Assembly: GCA_947652115.1 (NCBI GenBank)
Contig: OX393573.1
Coordinates: forward strand, 8,156,548 to 8,220,547
Source of the DNA: Blastomussa wellsi
Lineage: Eukaryota > Cnidaria > Anthozoa > Scleractinia > Plerogyridae
DNA: 64,000 nucleotides
Direction: 5' to 3'
The notes beneath the pieces were generated by a model. That model was not told where the DNA came from. It did not search any database and was given only the letters and a program-made list of their open reading frames with translations. Within the stretch, counting starts at the first letter, position 1. Each line of letters begins with the position of its first letter. Positions 45,940-57,335 of this stretch are shown here, one piece after another. The position numbers were made by a program, and so were the translations under genes.

Positions 45940-46832
45940 GGAGTGTTCGGAATTTCATGAACTTCAATGTCAAGAAATGCAAAATTATGAAAATCACTAA
46001 GAAGATTCAACCACTCACTTCTAGTTTTTTTCCTGGAAAACTCTGAACTGGAAGAGGTTAAAGAGTTTAAAGACTTGGGGATTATTACAAATCATCACTT
46101 ATCATGGAACCCACATATAGATTACGTAGTATCCAAGGCTAACAGAATGCTTGGTCTGATTAAGAGAACTTGTAAGGGTCTGGATGACCCTAAGACCTTG
46201 CGTACTCTTTACTGCTCATTGGTCCGTTCAAATTTGGAATATTGTTCAGTGGTGTGGTCCCCATATACAAAGAGAAATACTGATAAGCTGGAAAGAGTAC
46301 AGAGGAGAGCGACTAAACTTATCTTAAAAAGTGATGACTCCTACGACATTCGTTTGATGAAGTTAAACCTCATGTCACTGGAGAAGAGAAGATCACTGGC
46401 TGACGTGACCTTCTTATATAAAGCACTTAATGGCAATATTGATATTGACATCAGTAAAATTACAGATTTCCACTCAGTAGCTGACCGCTTCTCACTTAGG
46501 GCTAAGGACTTTTTAACTTTAAAGAAGAAATATGCCAGAACCAATGTCTTGAAGTATAGTTTCTTCCATAGAATTACTGACCAGTGGAATCAACTACCTT
46601 TAGATATTCGTGTCTCTGATAATGTAAATATTTTTAAATCTAGAGTTAAGAAATTTTTCAGTGACTTGTGAGTAAGTTTTATATTTCTGTATTTTCTGAA
46701 TCTATTATTTTGTTGTTTATATATATATATATAGTTTAGGTGATCTGTTTTGATATGGGGTCTAGGACTCCTTTACGGGTCATCCTTTGGTTTTTAATCC
46801 ATAAATTGTAATAAATAAATAAATAAATAAAA
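45940..46832 (+). pseudogene. 5'-truncated CR1/Rex-like LINE (RT C-terminus)
   Basis: A 198-codon open frame (46075-46671) carries KDLGIITNHHLSWNPHID, SNLEYCSVVWSPYTKR and KLERVQRRATKLI, the thumb and C-terminal region of non-LTR reverse transcriptases of the CR1/Rex/jockey group. Upstream, MNFNVKKCKIMKIT continues the homology in another frame, so a frameshift lies near 46050. The catalytic palm is absent. The 3' UTR ends in AATAAATAAATAAATAAA, a short tandem tail typical of these clades. Confidence 0.9.
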
Positions 46833-49800
46833 AATAGTTTAACTTAGTTGATCAAGTGTAACAGCGCAGCGGCTTTACTACTTTATACGGGGATTTTTCT
46901 GTCGCCTGCTGTGGATCTTGCAGTAAGAACAACGATCAGTTTCTCCACAGACATCTTAAATGATATAAAGAAAAACTTAAAAAGACCTTAGGCACCATAG
47001 TGTTCCATTTGCACGCAGAAACATTTGCCAAAAAAACCGAGATTTGCGCACAATTTATCATTGACTGTTTCCTCGGGCGTCCGCATACAAAAAACCAAAC
47101 TTCATTTGCTTGCTTTTAACTTGCAAAAAGCGGGTTGATGAATTAATTTTATTGGACCTCTGTAATGATCTCTTTAAAAACTGTATAATCTAATCTAAAT
47201 GCTTGCTTGCGAGGATAAAGGCCTAAATTCAGTGTAAAGGGTATGTCAGTGCAGGCAAAAGTTAAGCATATTTTCAGAATTATCACCTTAATGTTAGGGT
47301 TGTTCTCTTTGTGTGCTTGCAATCTAGGAGCAATTGATGCAAATGATGCAGCTGGACAGTATAAAGCTTTTATGTGGAAAAAAATAAGACAGAACTTCTT
47401 AAGGTTTGAACATATTAGGGTTATTAAAAAAACAGAAATAAATTATCAGTTTTTTTGTTATTGCCATTCCTTGTGTACATGAGAAGTTTTGAAAAATCCC
47501 TGATATAGAAACAGTTTCATAAATTAAATAAATCTTGTTACTAAAATAGGAGGTCCCCTCCCTCAATTTATGCTTTTGGTTCTAGTTGTTCAAAGGCTGG
47601 ATGATGCTATCCACCAGATAAAGCACTATCCAGTGGATAAGTATTGGCACAACAAACAGTATGCTATTCCCTGGATAGTGACTTATCTGGTGTATTGAAT
47701 GACAGGGTTCGCTTAATTAAGTATGTGGGCAATAAATAAAACTTCCATAAGGATCAGAGATAAGAGTGCGCACCACTGTTGGCTGCAGGAAAGGAAGAAG
47801 CAAGAACGAATGGCAGATGGATGAGAATTTAGTACAGGAAAAAACGTATGCTAAAAAAAGGACATTTAAAATCAAGTTTATGGCTGCCAGAGATATGTTT
47901 AATTTAATTTATCCTTGCTTATCATGTTTTATCCATTCCGTCATTGCAGTGACTGTAAATAACAGAGTAAATTGGAGACAAAAGCTATAAACTCTGATAA
48001 ACTATTAGTTGGTTGTGCTGTGTTTTCTTTCAATCAAACTGTTGCATTTCCTAGCTCTGATGAGGTTGCGAGTTAGAAGAACGCCGCTTCAACCAAGTGC
48101 CATGATTATCACATTTGATTTATTGGTAAACTTGCTCTCATAACACACGGTTAAAAACTAAGAGTACAATAACAAGAATATAATCAGGATAGCTGAAGAT
48201 TCACAGAAGATTTAAAGAAACAGGAACTTACACTGTCCAATTCCAGCTCCAAGAATGATACGAAATTGTGTTTTCAGAAATAACTCCTAACTCCTCGCTT
48301 CGACTCCAACCAAAGAATTATTTTATAGCTAAAGGGGGCATAAGCCCTGAATCACATGGATAGTCTTTTACAAATTAACTCGTCAAGTCCGGAAATAAGT
48401 GTGACTCGCGCCACACAAACTATGCTGGGGTATTGCATCTATCGGCTCATCCATACACATCTATTCAGAGGATGCTCAGATGAGGAACATGGCACTCACA
48501 TAAGTTATCTGTGACGAGACAAGTAAGATTATTCTAATCAGTTAACCGAAGACCAATACATCCACTTTTTTCTTATTGCATAATAAGAACATCTAATTTT
48601 TTACAGGTTTTGAGTCCTTTAATTCCTGGAGATTTCAAGCTAAGGAAGATTAATGATATACATGATATGATACCAATTCTTTTAGGCAACCAATAAAACC
48701 CCATGATCATTTCTAAAGCTATTCAATCAAGCTTAGTCTTTAATTTGCTTTCATGTTCAGAATTTCAATTAATTCTTAAGCCAATACCTAATTTACAATG
48801 ATAAACTTGCCATAAAAATAGCTCCATTTTTAGAATCAATTTTGTATAGATTTCTGTTCAACAAACTTGCTAAGGATCCATCTCCACTGTCAGAATAAAG
48901 ATCAAATCTCCGCAAATACAAACAAATGTTTCAATATTATGGGAGGAAATAAGGGAGAAGGCTAGTCTACTGTAAAATTCAATTCAGTTTACTGAGAATG
49001 TGTAGCACATGTGTAGCTGTTCCTTTGTTAACTTTTCAAGACAAATATAAACTCCCCAGTGCTAGTTGATGTTGATACATGCACTGAAACCGAACAGCTG
49101 AGTTTATAAATACACCGCAACCAAAAACTATAATAATAATTCTACATGAAACCTATCAATATGAAAAGACAAGTACAATTATTCTTATTTGATAAAAGTT
49201 ATCATATCATTCATAATGTGGGTATTTATGTAGCTTTATCTCCACACCTAAAGAATTGACTGCTTATTTTAGAACCTTCAAATGGACTGATCATTTTTTC
49301 TGCTCATCCTTCAAACTTGATATCAATTAAAATGTTTTGCTATGTATATGTACTCCCCTCTGGTCAACGTTCACGTTTTTTTCACACTACCGATCACAAG
49401 ATAAGGCAATTTTACCGTGCGAACAGCCAAAATCTCCCCCCACTTATTTTTGCTCGCACGGCTCGGACCAAAATTCATTCAATACACTTTATGCATTATT
49501 GTTTGATAAAAATTACAGTTCACTTACCTCTGAAGAAAGAATTGTGATAACTTCACATTGTGATCGAAACAAAACACCATTTGAAGCTGGGGTGAGTGGA
49601 GCAAACAGCCTGAAACAGCTGAATCTTGAAATAGCATCGACCCCATTTTCGAAAAATTTTCGGCGTTTCCGCGCTTCGCTCGCTGTGACGTCACGATGGC
49701 CACGATCATGGGGACAGCCAGATTGAGGTCATTCCCACGGAGTAGAACTGACAATAGATTTTCGTTCAAACTTTACCTATTGGTAGTTCATCTTTAGGGA

Positions 49801-50017
49801 ATTTAAATTTTGTATTAAGAAAGAGGGATCCCTATATTCGTTTAAGAGCAGGAGCACCTTAAAATACCCAATATTTCCTTGAAGCTTCAGAAATTATTTG
49901 AATCATTCATTCCACGTCTTATGGGAGGAGAAAACAAAATGGGGAGAAAGCAAAACAAGAAATATAACTATAGATATTATACTTATCGACTTCAAGGAAC
50001 AATTAATACTGGTATGT

Positions 50018-51481
50018 GGGTCGGTACAATTGATGATTGACACCCCCCTATTGGACCCCCTTCTGGACCCCATATGGACCCCCATATGGAGCCCCTTCTG
50101 GACCCCCTTCTGGACCCCAATATGGACCCCCTATTTTTCCTGGAGAAAATACAAGCCCCGTCATTTTAGGTAATTTAAGTGTAAGATAAATAAGTCTCAT
50201 CGTAAATATATTTGTTCTTCGGCCATTTCAACTTTAAAAGTAAAAGAAACAAACGGTGGTTACAAACATTATCGATAGACAACGCATGGTCTACTAAACT
50301 TTATAAAAACTTGACGTTTCATATGCTTCAACACACTTCTTCAGAAGTGGCGGTTATAACTGTTGCAAAACATTTTAAAAATACAAAAATAGAGCGAAGC
50401 ACTGGTGACTAGCTAAAAAGCAATGACAAAATTGGTACTTCCCATAGTTGATACTAATGCAAATGACAAGTTGGAAAAATTTGGTACAAACCGTGACGTA
50501 GTACATCAAATAGCGCCGACTGTAATAAGGAGGAACCCATTCTCGTCTCCAGGGCCACTTGTCCCTCTTCGCCGGCTGGGCCTGTGCACGAGGAACAAGT
50601 GGCTCTGGGGGATTTTAAAACGGCTGATGTGAATGGGCTCCCTTTGTTTGATTTCAGCGAATCAAATCATGTGTCCCCAAAGCCACTTGTTCCTCGTGCA
50701 CAGGCCCAGCTGGCTAAGGGGGACAAGCGGCTCTGGGGACGAGAATGAGTTTCTCCTTATTACAATCGGCGCTCTTTGATGTAAAGGGATTACGTCACGG
50801 TTTGTACCAAATTTTTCCAACTTTTCATTTGCAATCCGTCTCAATCTTCTCCATTCGTGACCATCTTTGTTCCTTTTGGTTTAGTATCACCTCTTTGGTA
50901 TTTTTCGTCCTTTCTAAACTGTTATTTTGAAGTTTCTTACATTTTAAGGGTAATTTGGTTTGTCACAAAAAACGACTCAAAATATCGTGACGTAGCTCCT
51001 TTAAAGAAAACTCTCCTTCAAAGTGGTTACCCGAGAGGCGTACTTTGTTATAACATTAATGATGTTTTGAACAGACAAAAGAAAAGGTCTGCTGAACCTA
51101 TCGACGACGTGTTAAATTTTGTGTCAGAAAATTTTAGGGATTTGTCTATCTTTAAGGTTATTTTCAAAACACTTGTAGGGTTAAGTCTTTCTTTCCATAC
51201 AAAGATCGCTTTTTAGCCGCTCTCAAAGATCGAAGGTAGTAACCGCCGTTTGTTTTCTTTTCCTTCTAAAGTTGAAATGGCCGAAAAACAAGAATATTTA
51301 CAATGAGACTTATTGTCTTACACTTAAATTACCTAAAAAGACGGGGACTTGTATTTTCTCGATGAAAAATAGGGGGTCCAGAAAATTAGGGGGTCCATAA
51401 GGGGGTCCAGAAAATTACGGGGGTCCATATGGGGGTCCAGAAGGGGGTCCAATTGGGGGGGCCCACGTTTTGTACCGACCC
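50018..51481. mobile_element. 1.46-kb foldback with GGGGGTCCA terminal repeats
   Basis: Ends GGGTCGGTAC / GTACCGACCC with a 9-bp target duplication CTGGTATGT (50009-50017 and 51482-51490). Each end carries 6-8 irregular copies of GGGGGTCCA (or inverse), then arms pairing through AAATACAAGCCCCGTC and CAAATTTTTCCAAC to a centre near 50640. The right arm has about 200 bp extra (50900-51190). A 9-bp duplication fits a MULE. No transposase seen. Confidence 0.92.
50930..51216 (+). other. possible coding remnant within foldback
   Basis: An open frame reads LKKTLLQSGYPRGVLCYNIN and DVLNRQKK, a style seen in C-terminal parts of some reverse-transcriptase-like proteins. Only the right arm has it. The assignment is weak. 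Confidence 0.25.
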
Positions 51482-51744
51482 CTGGTATGTTTCATCATAA
51501 AAACACATTGTCAGTCAACCCTGATTCAAAGTGTTACTAGCATACAGCGATCTTGAGGCCACAATATTTGTTTAATAAGTTTACGTTTCCGTCGATTTTT
51601 TATTTTTCTGCTGTAGAAATTTGTTTATATTCCTGTTGTAGAAAGAAGGTGATTGCAAGTCTAGGTCACCATACTCGCTGACGAGAAAACGACGATTTAT
51701 CTCTCTCACGGCCAAGCCACAAAGAAAACGCCACCATTTTCTTT

Positions 51745-52540
51745 ATGTGCACAATGCAAACGATGCAGCACAAAAAGAGCAGGCTGCCAGACACAGCAGA
51801 CACATTCTATGATGAAATCCCTTCGGCCGATTGCTTTATTCATCCAGATAACAAACAAGCACTGCTTGAAAGGCCAAAAGAATTCATAAAAAACAAGTTC
51901 CCCAATGTGGACTGCAAAGAATTGGAGCCAATTTGTTTTAGCAAAAGAGTGGCAATGTGCCAAAAATTGTATCATTTGGTTCAAAAGGTGGTGAGACTGA
52001 AATTTTCAGAAAAGGTGGCAGTCTTCAAAGAAATCACAGACAAGTTCAAAACATCCCTTGGGACAGAAGCTGAATCTCTGATTGCTCAAGATAATGAAGA
52101 AATAAGAGAAACCAGGTAGAGCTTAAGAGAAGCAGAAAGTCAACTAACTCCAAGTCTGCTGTGAAAAGCTCTCTTCAGGAAGAGAAAAAGCCCCTCAAGA
52201 ATTGCAAGATCTGAGAACCAGACTCGACCAAATGCAAGCAAAGATTGGTGTGCCTCGTGAAGAACAGGGCTCAGCAGTTGAGAGTGAGTCAGAACTGCAC
52301 AGGCTGCAGAAAAATCTTAAAACAGATTTTGACAATGCAAAAAAAGAGAGCTGGCGGCTCTTGAAAAGCAAGCAAAAAACACAGTGAAACAAACTCAGAA
52401 AAGCAGTTTCTGAAAAAGAAAGATAAAGACACACTCTAGAAGAAGGCCTTAACAGCACAAAAACCCTTGATGATCTTATGGAAAGAGAAGCTGTGCTTCA
52501 GAAGCAAATTGAGCAAGACAGAGAAGTTATCAGAAATGCC
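51745..52540 (+). pseudogene. coiled-coil protein pseudogene, probably a retrocopy
   Basis: Opens with a 124-codon frame (DTFYDEIPSADCFIHPDNK, VRLKFSEKVAVFKEITDKF) and continues, after a stop at 52117 and a frame change, in frames giving LQDLRTRLDQMQAKIGVP, SELHRLQKNLKTDFDNAKKE and LEEGLNSTKTLDDLMEREA. The pieces join smoothly if breaks are ignored, with no intron between, so this looks like one long helical protein copied from spliced RNA. I do not recognise the parent family. Confidence 0.6.
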
Positions 52541-52650
52541 GACACTTCACCTTCTCGTCATCTTGAATTAATTTACTTAATGGGTCCACTTAAACGACAT
52601 TTGGCAGAGACACGTTCACTTCAGAGATTTAACTGCAATAATTTTGGGCT

Positions 52651-52826
52651 TATACACCTTATTCCAAAATGGCTACCATCTTAATATTCTTTTGTTGGTT
52701 TTCAAATTAGCCCTTCTTGCCTCGTTTTTAAGCTCAAAAATCAAAAGATTATTTTATCTCGAACGAGGCAACAAGGGCCAATTTGTATGTGCATAAATCA
52801 GCGGCCATTTTGGAATAAGGTGTATA
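52651..52826. repeat. short foldback
   Basis: TATACACCTTATTCCAAAATGGC pairs with GCCATTTTGGAATAAGGTGTATA; inner arms GCCTCGTT / AACGAGGC also pair. Confidence 0.87.
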
Positions 52827-53121
52827 GGCACTGCAGCCATATTCGATAACGAAGCGCGAGTTTTCAGATTTAGGGTGTTCTTCCGGGCATGTTATCTCCA
52901 AAACGAAGTCAGTGACCCCAGTCAGTCTCGGGAAAAAAATCAATGTTGGAAAATTTTCGCGCAAACGTCCTTAAGTGTGAACTAGATTGTGCACTCGGAG
53001 GGTGTCAACTTGATTGGGTGCGAAACCTTTATAAACCCCAACTTGTCTACTTGAGCAGACCTTTCTTGAAGCACGACTATCCTCAGATTGCATTTAATGG
53101 CTAGATTCTAGAATACCCGGC

Positions 53122-53240
53122 TGTAAGATTGTTAGTGAACACACGCCATGTTGGATAGAACCTTTTAAATGCGATATCACTTGATACAATGCAGGCTTGC
53201 ACTGCGTGCGTAGGAACGGATACGACATCCCTCCCAAACT
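53122..53240 (-). repeat. Gypsy LTR fragment
   Basis: TGTAAGAT...TGTGAACACACRCCAT...TTGGATAGAACCTTTT matches the LTR at 55623 onward. It lies outside the inverted structure, so it may be a remnant of a separate or the same insertion. Confidence 0.65.
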
Positions 53241-53316
53241 AACAAAAGCTTGTAACTCTAGCGAAGTTCAATCCGAACGAAACTTAAATCAACTGTTAAC
53301 AAGTGTCCTTGTTAAA

Positions 53317-54221
53317 GTGCCTATGAAGTAAAACATTTGTTTGCACATTTTTGTGGTATGTTGTACCCTTATTCCAAAATGACAAAACAAATTCGGTGGA
53401 AAGGAAAGAAAATCCGTTTTTTTTTTTGCTGCTTGAAGTACGTAAATAGGGGGTTCCGGAGACTGGGAACGAATTAAGCGGTGATGACGTAGTTAGTGGT
53501 TCCAGCGTGTTGTTTTACACATAGTTCCTGTTGGAGGACTATAGCTTGTATTTTAATGGGCTAAATTTCAACTATGTCTGACAGTAGCGATGAAATGCCT
53601 TCCTCGACATCCATTTCGAGCGATGAACAATGCTCAAGAAGCGATTCTTCGCTGTAAATTTAGATAGTTGGACATATCCAACGGCCTTATGCGGACGAGC
53701 CGATCGCTCGTGACGTTTGTTCATTTGCCGTCGACCTGTTTATCAATTCGGTCTTCCGACCTATTTTGCTTCACATTAGTTTCTAAAGGGCGCTATATAC
53801 GGTATTATTTGGAGGCTTTTTTTCTTCAAACTGAAACCATAACATTGTAGCCGCCATGCAGGTGTATAGAGGTCTGAACGATTTTCCATTAGTAGTTTCA
53901 CACCTGTAATGTTCAATATGTTTCGCACGCTCGGTTTGTTTTAGCCTGCGAACACAGACGGATTGTTTTGGTTCATTTATATTTGCAAGATATGTTTAAG
54001 TTCTCATAACTTCGCTATCGAAGGGCAGGGTAATACTTTCTGTGAAGATGTTGATAGCTTGCATTTGCTGTTTGTGACCCCGGGCCCGGCTATTAATAAA
54101 TTGATACTGTTGCAAGATGTGGTTTATTATCACGGATATTTGTCTTAGTCCGGCTTCTCTGGAAACTGCTGTAGCTCTACTTCGAGAAAGCCATTCTGTG
54201 TCGTAGAGGGTGTGTTTCTTG
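53317..54221. mobile_element. left arm of 5-kb inverted structure (Kolobok-like end)
   Basis: After TTAA (53312-53315) and one A, the sequence GTGCCTATGAAGTAAA begins an arm that is mirrored at 57336-58275 over about 900 bp. It includes a short acidic-serine reading MSDSSDEMPSSTS that also occurs in the other arm. Confidence 0.88.
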
Positions 54222-55622
54222 TTCTCGTTCAGTTTCTTGTTACAGCATTATCTCTGCACTGGTTGGCTCCTGTGGCTTTTCTGCATTTGCTGTTGTATCT
54301 GATGGGACAGGTGGTACACTTGGTGGAGTCCCCTTCTCTGGGATATCAAGGTCTGGAACAGCCTGTGGTGTTTGTACTTCCTCACTCTTCTCTGGTTCAT
54401 CAGTGGTGTTGATTACTGCATTTGCCAAATTGGCTGGCATCCTGGCAAACGGTTCGCCCATCCATCGTCCATCCATGTAGGTAGGGTTCAAGGTCTTTGT
54501 CTCTCTTGTGTTTCTCCCAGTCCCCTTTAGCGATCCTCTTGGCTAATCGTTGCATGACATCATCTTTCTGAGTTTCCTCTCTGATTCGTGTGACAACCAT
54601 AGCATCCTCTGCATTCACGTTCCATCTGATGATCTTCTCATTTTTGCATTTCCTGTCTGAGCAGAGGGTGTCTGGAGAGGAAGTATAAGGGGTCTTCTTC
54701 ATCCTTCCCTGGTTCGTACACCAACTCGTAGTCCACATCCTACATTTCCATGATCCACTTCTCTATTCTTGGTGGTACTTTGGGCTTTACTTTGTTAATA
54801 AAGGCACTAGTGGCTTGTGGGCAGTCACGATTCTGAATCTGGGTGCTCCAAGTAGGTAAATTCTCAGCCTCTCCTTGGCCCATTCGATTGCCAAAGCGTC
54901 TTTCTCGGTTTGAGTGTACCTCTTCTCGGTTTCTGCCATTGTTCGGCTGATGAAGTGTACCGGTTGTATGCCTTTGCCTGTCTTCTGGAGCAGGGCCGCT
55001 AATAACCCGTCCTTGAAGCTTGCCTCAGTACGGAGGACTATGGGTTTCCTTGGGCTGAAGAATGCCATGGTATTCTCACTCGCTCGCTTTAGGACAGTCT
55101 TCAGTACTTCTCTGTGTTCTGTCTGGTATCTTACCCCAGGAGTATATCGTCTCTTTGGTTTAAGCAGTGTCCCCAAAGATTCTGAACATTGCTTCGCTGT
55201 GACAACACTCTCTCCTTCGATTTGCCTTTGCTTGCTAAATGTGAATCTGGCGTAATGCTTTTTCTTTGTCTAGTTTCCTTTTCAGCTTCTTGTAATCATC
55301 GTCTCTGACCACTGGCGCTGTATCTGGCAAGTTACATGCGAGTTTCTTGATTTCTTTGCCGCCATAAGTCTTCAGGGCGCTCACGCGGTCTCTAATTTCT
55401 GTGATCTCGAAATACGATGTTTCGTCCTCGAAGTCTTCAATCCATTCTCTCCATGCCCGTCCAACTTCCAGGGGATTTTTTTTAATCTTGAATGGCTCTA
55501 TCTTTAGCGATTTCCGACGCTGAATACTCTTATTTCTGTCGGATTCAGCGCGTGTCCTTCAGCTCCTTCTTGGCCGGCGTATCTGGCATGATTTCTTGTA
55601 ATCCGCGATCCTCGTCGCCAAA
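54222..55622 (-). pseudogene. internally deleted Ty3/Gypsy element
   Basis: On the minus strand: a primer-like TTTGGCGACGAGGAT (55608-55622) next to the LTR end, then gag remnants, then RNase H motifs KPIVLRTEASFKDGLLAALL and ETEKRYTQTEKDALAIEWA (55176-54787), then the linker NAEDAMVVTRIREETQKDDV (about 54660-54560) and a proline-rich integrase tail. Protease, most of RT and the integrase core are missing, with stops between pieces. It sits inside the inverted structure. Confidence 0.82.
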
Positions 55623-55735
55623 TGTAAGATACTCTGTGAACACACACCATCGGTTGGATAGAACCTTTTTAATGCGGTCGGCACTCGATAACATCTCTTG
55701 AATGCCCCAAACACTTAGATTCTCTTAGACATTGA
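55623..55735 (-). repeat. Gypsy 5' LTR end
   Basis: Begins TGTAAGATACTCTGTGAACA and abuts the primer-like site. The outer border is not defined. Confidence 0.6.
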
Positions 55736-55787
55736 TTTTTTGTCTAATAAAGAGAAAAAACAAAGTCTACCATAAAACAATAGAAGT

Positions 55788-55853
55788 GGAATCGATCCCG
55801 GGTCACTCAGATCACGAGCTATTCCCACTAACCACTACACTACCGAGACACGG
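55788..55853 (-). pseudogene. tRNA-like sequence, degenerate
   Basis: On the minus strand: TCTCGGTAGTGTAGTGGTTAG (box A) and GGGATCGATTCC (box B) at normal spacing. The anticodon arm is imperfect and the acceptor stem is not formed, so it is a tRNA pseudogene or SINE head. Confidence 0.7.
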
Positions 55854-55924
55854 CTGCCGAACGCCGAAAATTTTAAGAATTTATCGTGTGACCCTTACCA
55901 TTCTCGAGAGCTAACCGGTAATAC

Positions 55925-56334
55925 TGCAGTGCTTAATAGGCTAACCGCAGTGCTTAGCAGACTAACTGGATTGCTTATAGTAGGCTAACCGCAGTGCTCA
56001 GTAGGCTAACCGGATTGTTTAATAGGCTAACTGCAGTGCTCAGTAGGCTAACCGGATTGCTTAATAGGCTGAACTGCAGTGCTCAGTAGGCTAACCGGAT
56101 TGCTTAATAGGCTAACCGCAGTGCCCGGTAGGCTAACCGGATTGCTTAATAGGCTAACCGCAGTGCCCGGTAGGCTAACCGGATTGCTTAATAGGCTAAC
56201 CGCAGTGCCCGGTAGGCTAACCGGATTGCTTAATAGGCTAACCGCAGTGCCCGGTAGGCTAACCGGATTGCTTAATAGGCTAACCGCAGTGCCCGGTAGG
56301 CTAACCGGATTGCTTAATAGGCTAACCGCAGTGT
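55925..56334. repeat. 42-bp minisatellite built of two 21-bp halves
   Basis: About ten units of TTGCTTAATAGGCTAACCGC followed by AGTGCCCGGTAGGCTAACCGGA. The right five units are virtually identical, the left ones diverge. Being a multiple of three, it leaves long open frames on both strands, which are artefacts. Confidence 0.97.
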
Positions 56335-56631
56335 TATAATAGACTAATTTAAACAAATAAAGAAGAATTTTAAACTGGAAGCCATTTATGCATAGGGTCT
56401 ATACAACATCGGCATAATCGAGAAGAGGAAGGATTAAAGTGCCTATGAAGTAAAAAATATTTTTGACAAATTCGCTTGTTTATGTCTTAATTGACTCAAA
56501 TTTGCGGGTTTTAAGCCATCAAAAGCGCATTATTTGATGTTTTTTTTGGAAATGGGTCCGTTTCGCGCTCGGCCAAACGCTCAGATTATTCAGGAAGTGA
56601 CGCAGTTGGTGGTTCTGAATACGATAGTGCC

Positions 56632-57006
56632 ATGGCGGATAAGAGAGCGAAGAAGGGAGGGATGAATTATTGTGCCGCTGGTGGCCCCAATACAGTCAAC
56701 TGCGCCAACAGAACTGGTACACCAGAGATTTAGATGTATTACTCCCCAAAGGTGAAAAGTTTGGGGCAAAACTGGAATCGATTCGCACGCATTCACCGAC
56801 AAGATTTTGTGCCAAACAAGTCATGTTTGTCTTCGGCACATTTCGACAATAGCTGCTTCGAGCATAAGCCAGGTTTCCGCTGTGATGGATCTGAAGAAGC
56901 CGTGGAATTGAAAAACGTCTTATTAAGGGTTCAGTTCCATCCAAAAAATTCGGATGTACCGAAGCCATCGTCTCTCACTGAACAGCCTGAACGAAAGCGG
57001 CGAAGA
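56632..57006 (+). pseudogene. THAP-domain exon of transposase, with premature stop
   Basis: From ATG 56632 the frame reads MADKRAKKGGMNYCAAGGPN and then TVNCANRTGTPEI, stops at TAG 56731-56733, and continues in the same frame with NWNRFARIHRQDFVPNKSCL, SSAHFDNSCFEHKPGFRC and a basic ERKRRR. This is a C2CH THAP zinc finger (Cys14, Cys24, the W in NWNRF, CLSSAHF), a DNA-binding domain. A perfect donor GTAAGT follows at 57007. The stop in the finger makes this copy inactive. Confidence 0.87.
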
Positions 57007-57335
57007 GTAAGTGAAGTTTATTTTAAAATTAACATCCTGTGCTATGTGAATTATACGTGCCGGTGTGAAACACGCACACATCTAATTGTTTAGTCGCAAA
57101 AGTTGATTTCTTTTCAGAAAACAATCGAGATTAATTTTGTCATGGAAAAAGATATAGCACGTGTTTGTTTCAAATGGAAATAGTGAAATAGTGGCATGCA
57201 CAACACGCAACACAGTCAACAGATTTGCGCGTGGTAAATATAAAATTAATCTACAATTAAATCATGTGGTGCCAACAAGAAAATACAATGAACAAATTAG
57301 GAGCTCAGAAGACTCAACGCTCGATAAAATTAATG

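Noticed and set aside
49337..49726. 129-residue protein
   Set aside because: Low-complexity composition, no motif, and it crosses a common short repeat at 49670-49710.
55788..55853. Functional tRNA gene
   Set aside because: No acceptor stem and imperfect anticodon arm; boxes A and B alone fit a SINE head or pseudogene.
55925..56334. CRISPR array
   Set aside because: Repeats are contiguous 42-bp units with no unique spacers, in an animal genome; it is a minisatellite.
56632..57093. Host THAP gene
   Set aside because: It lies within TTAA-bounded transposon ends and carries a stop in the finger.
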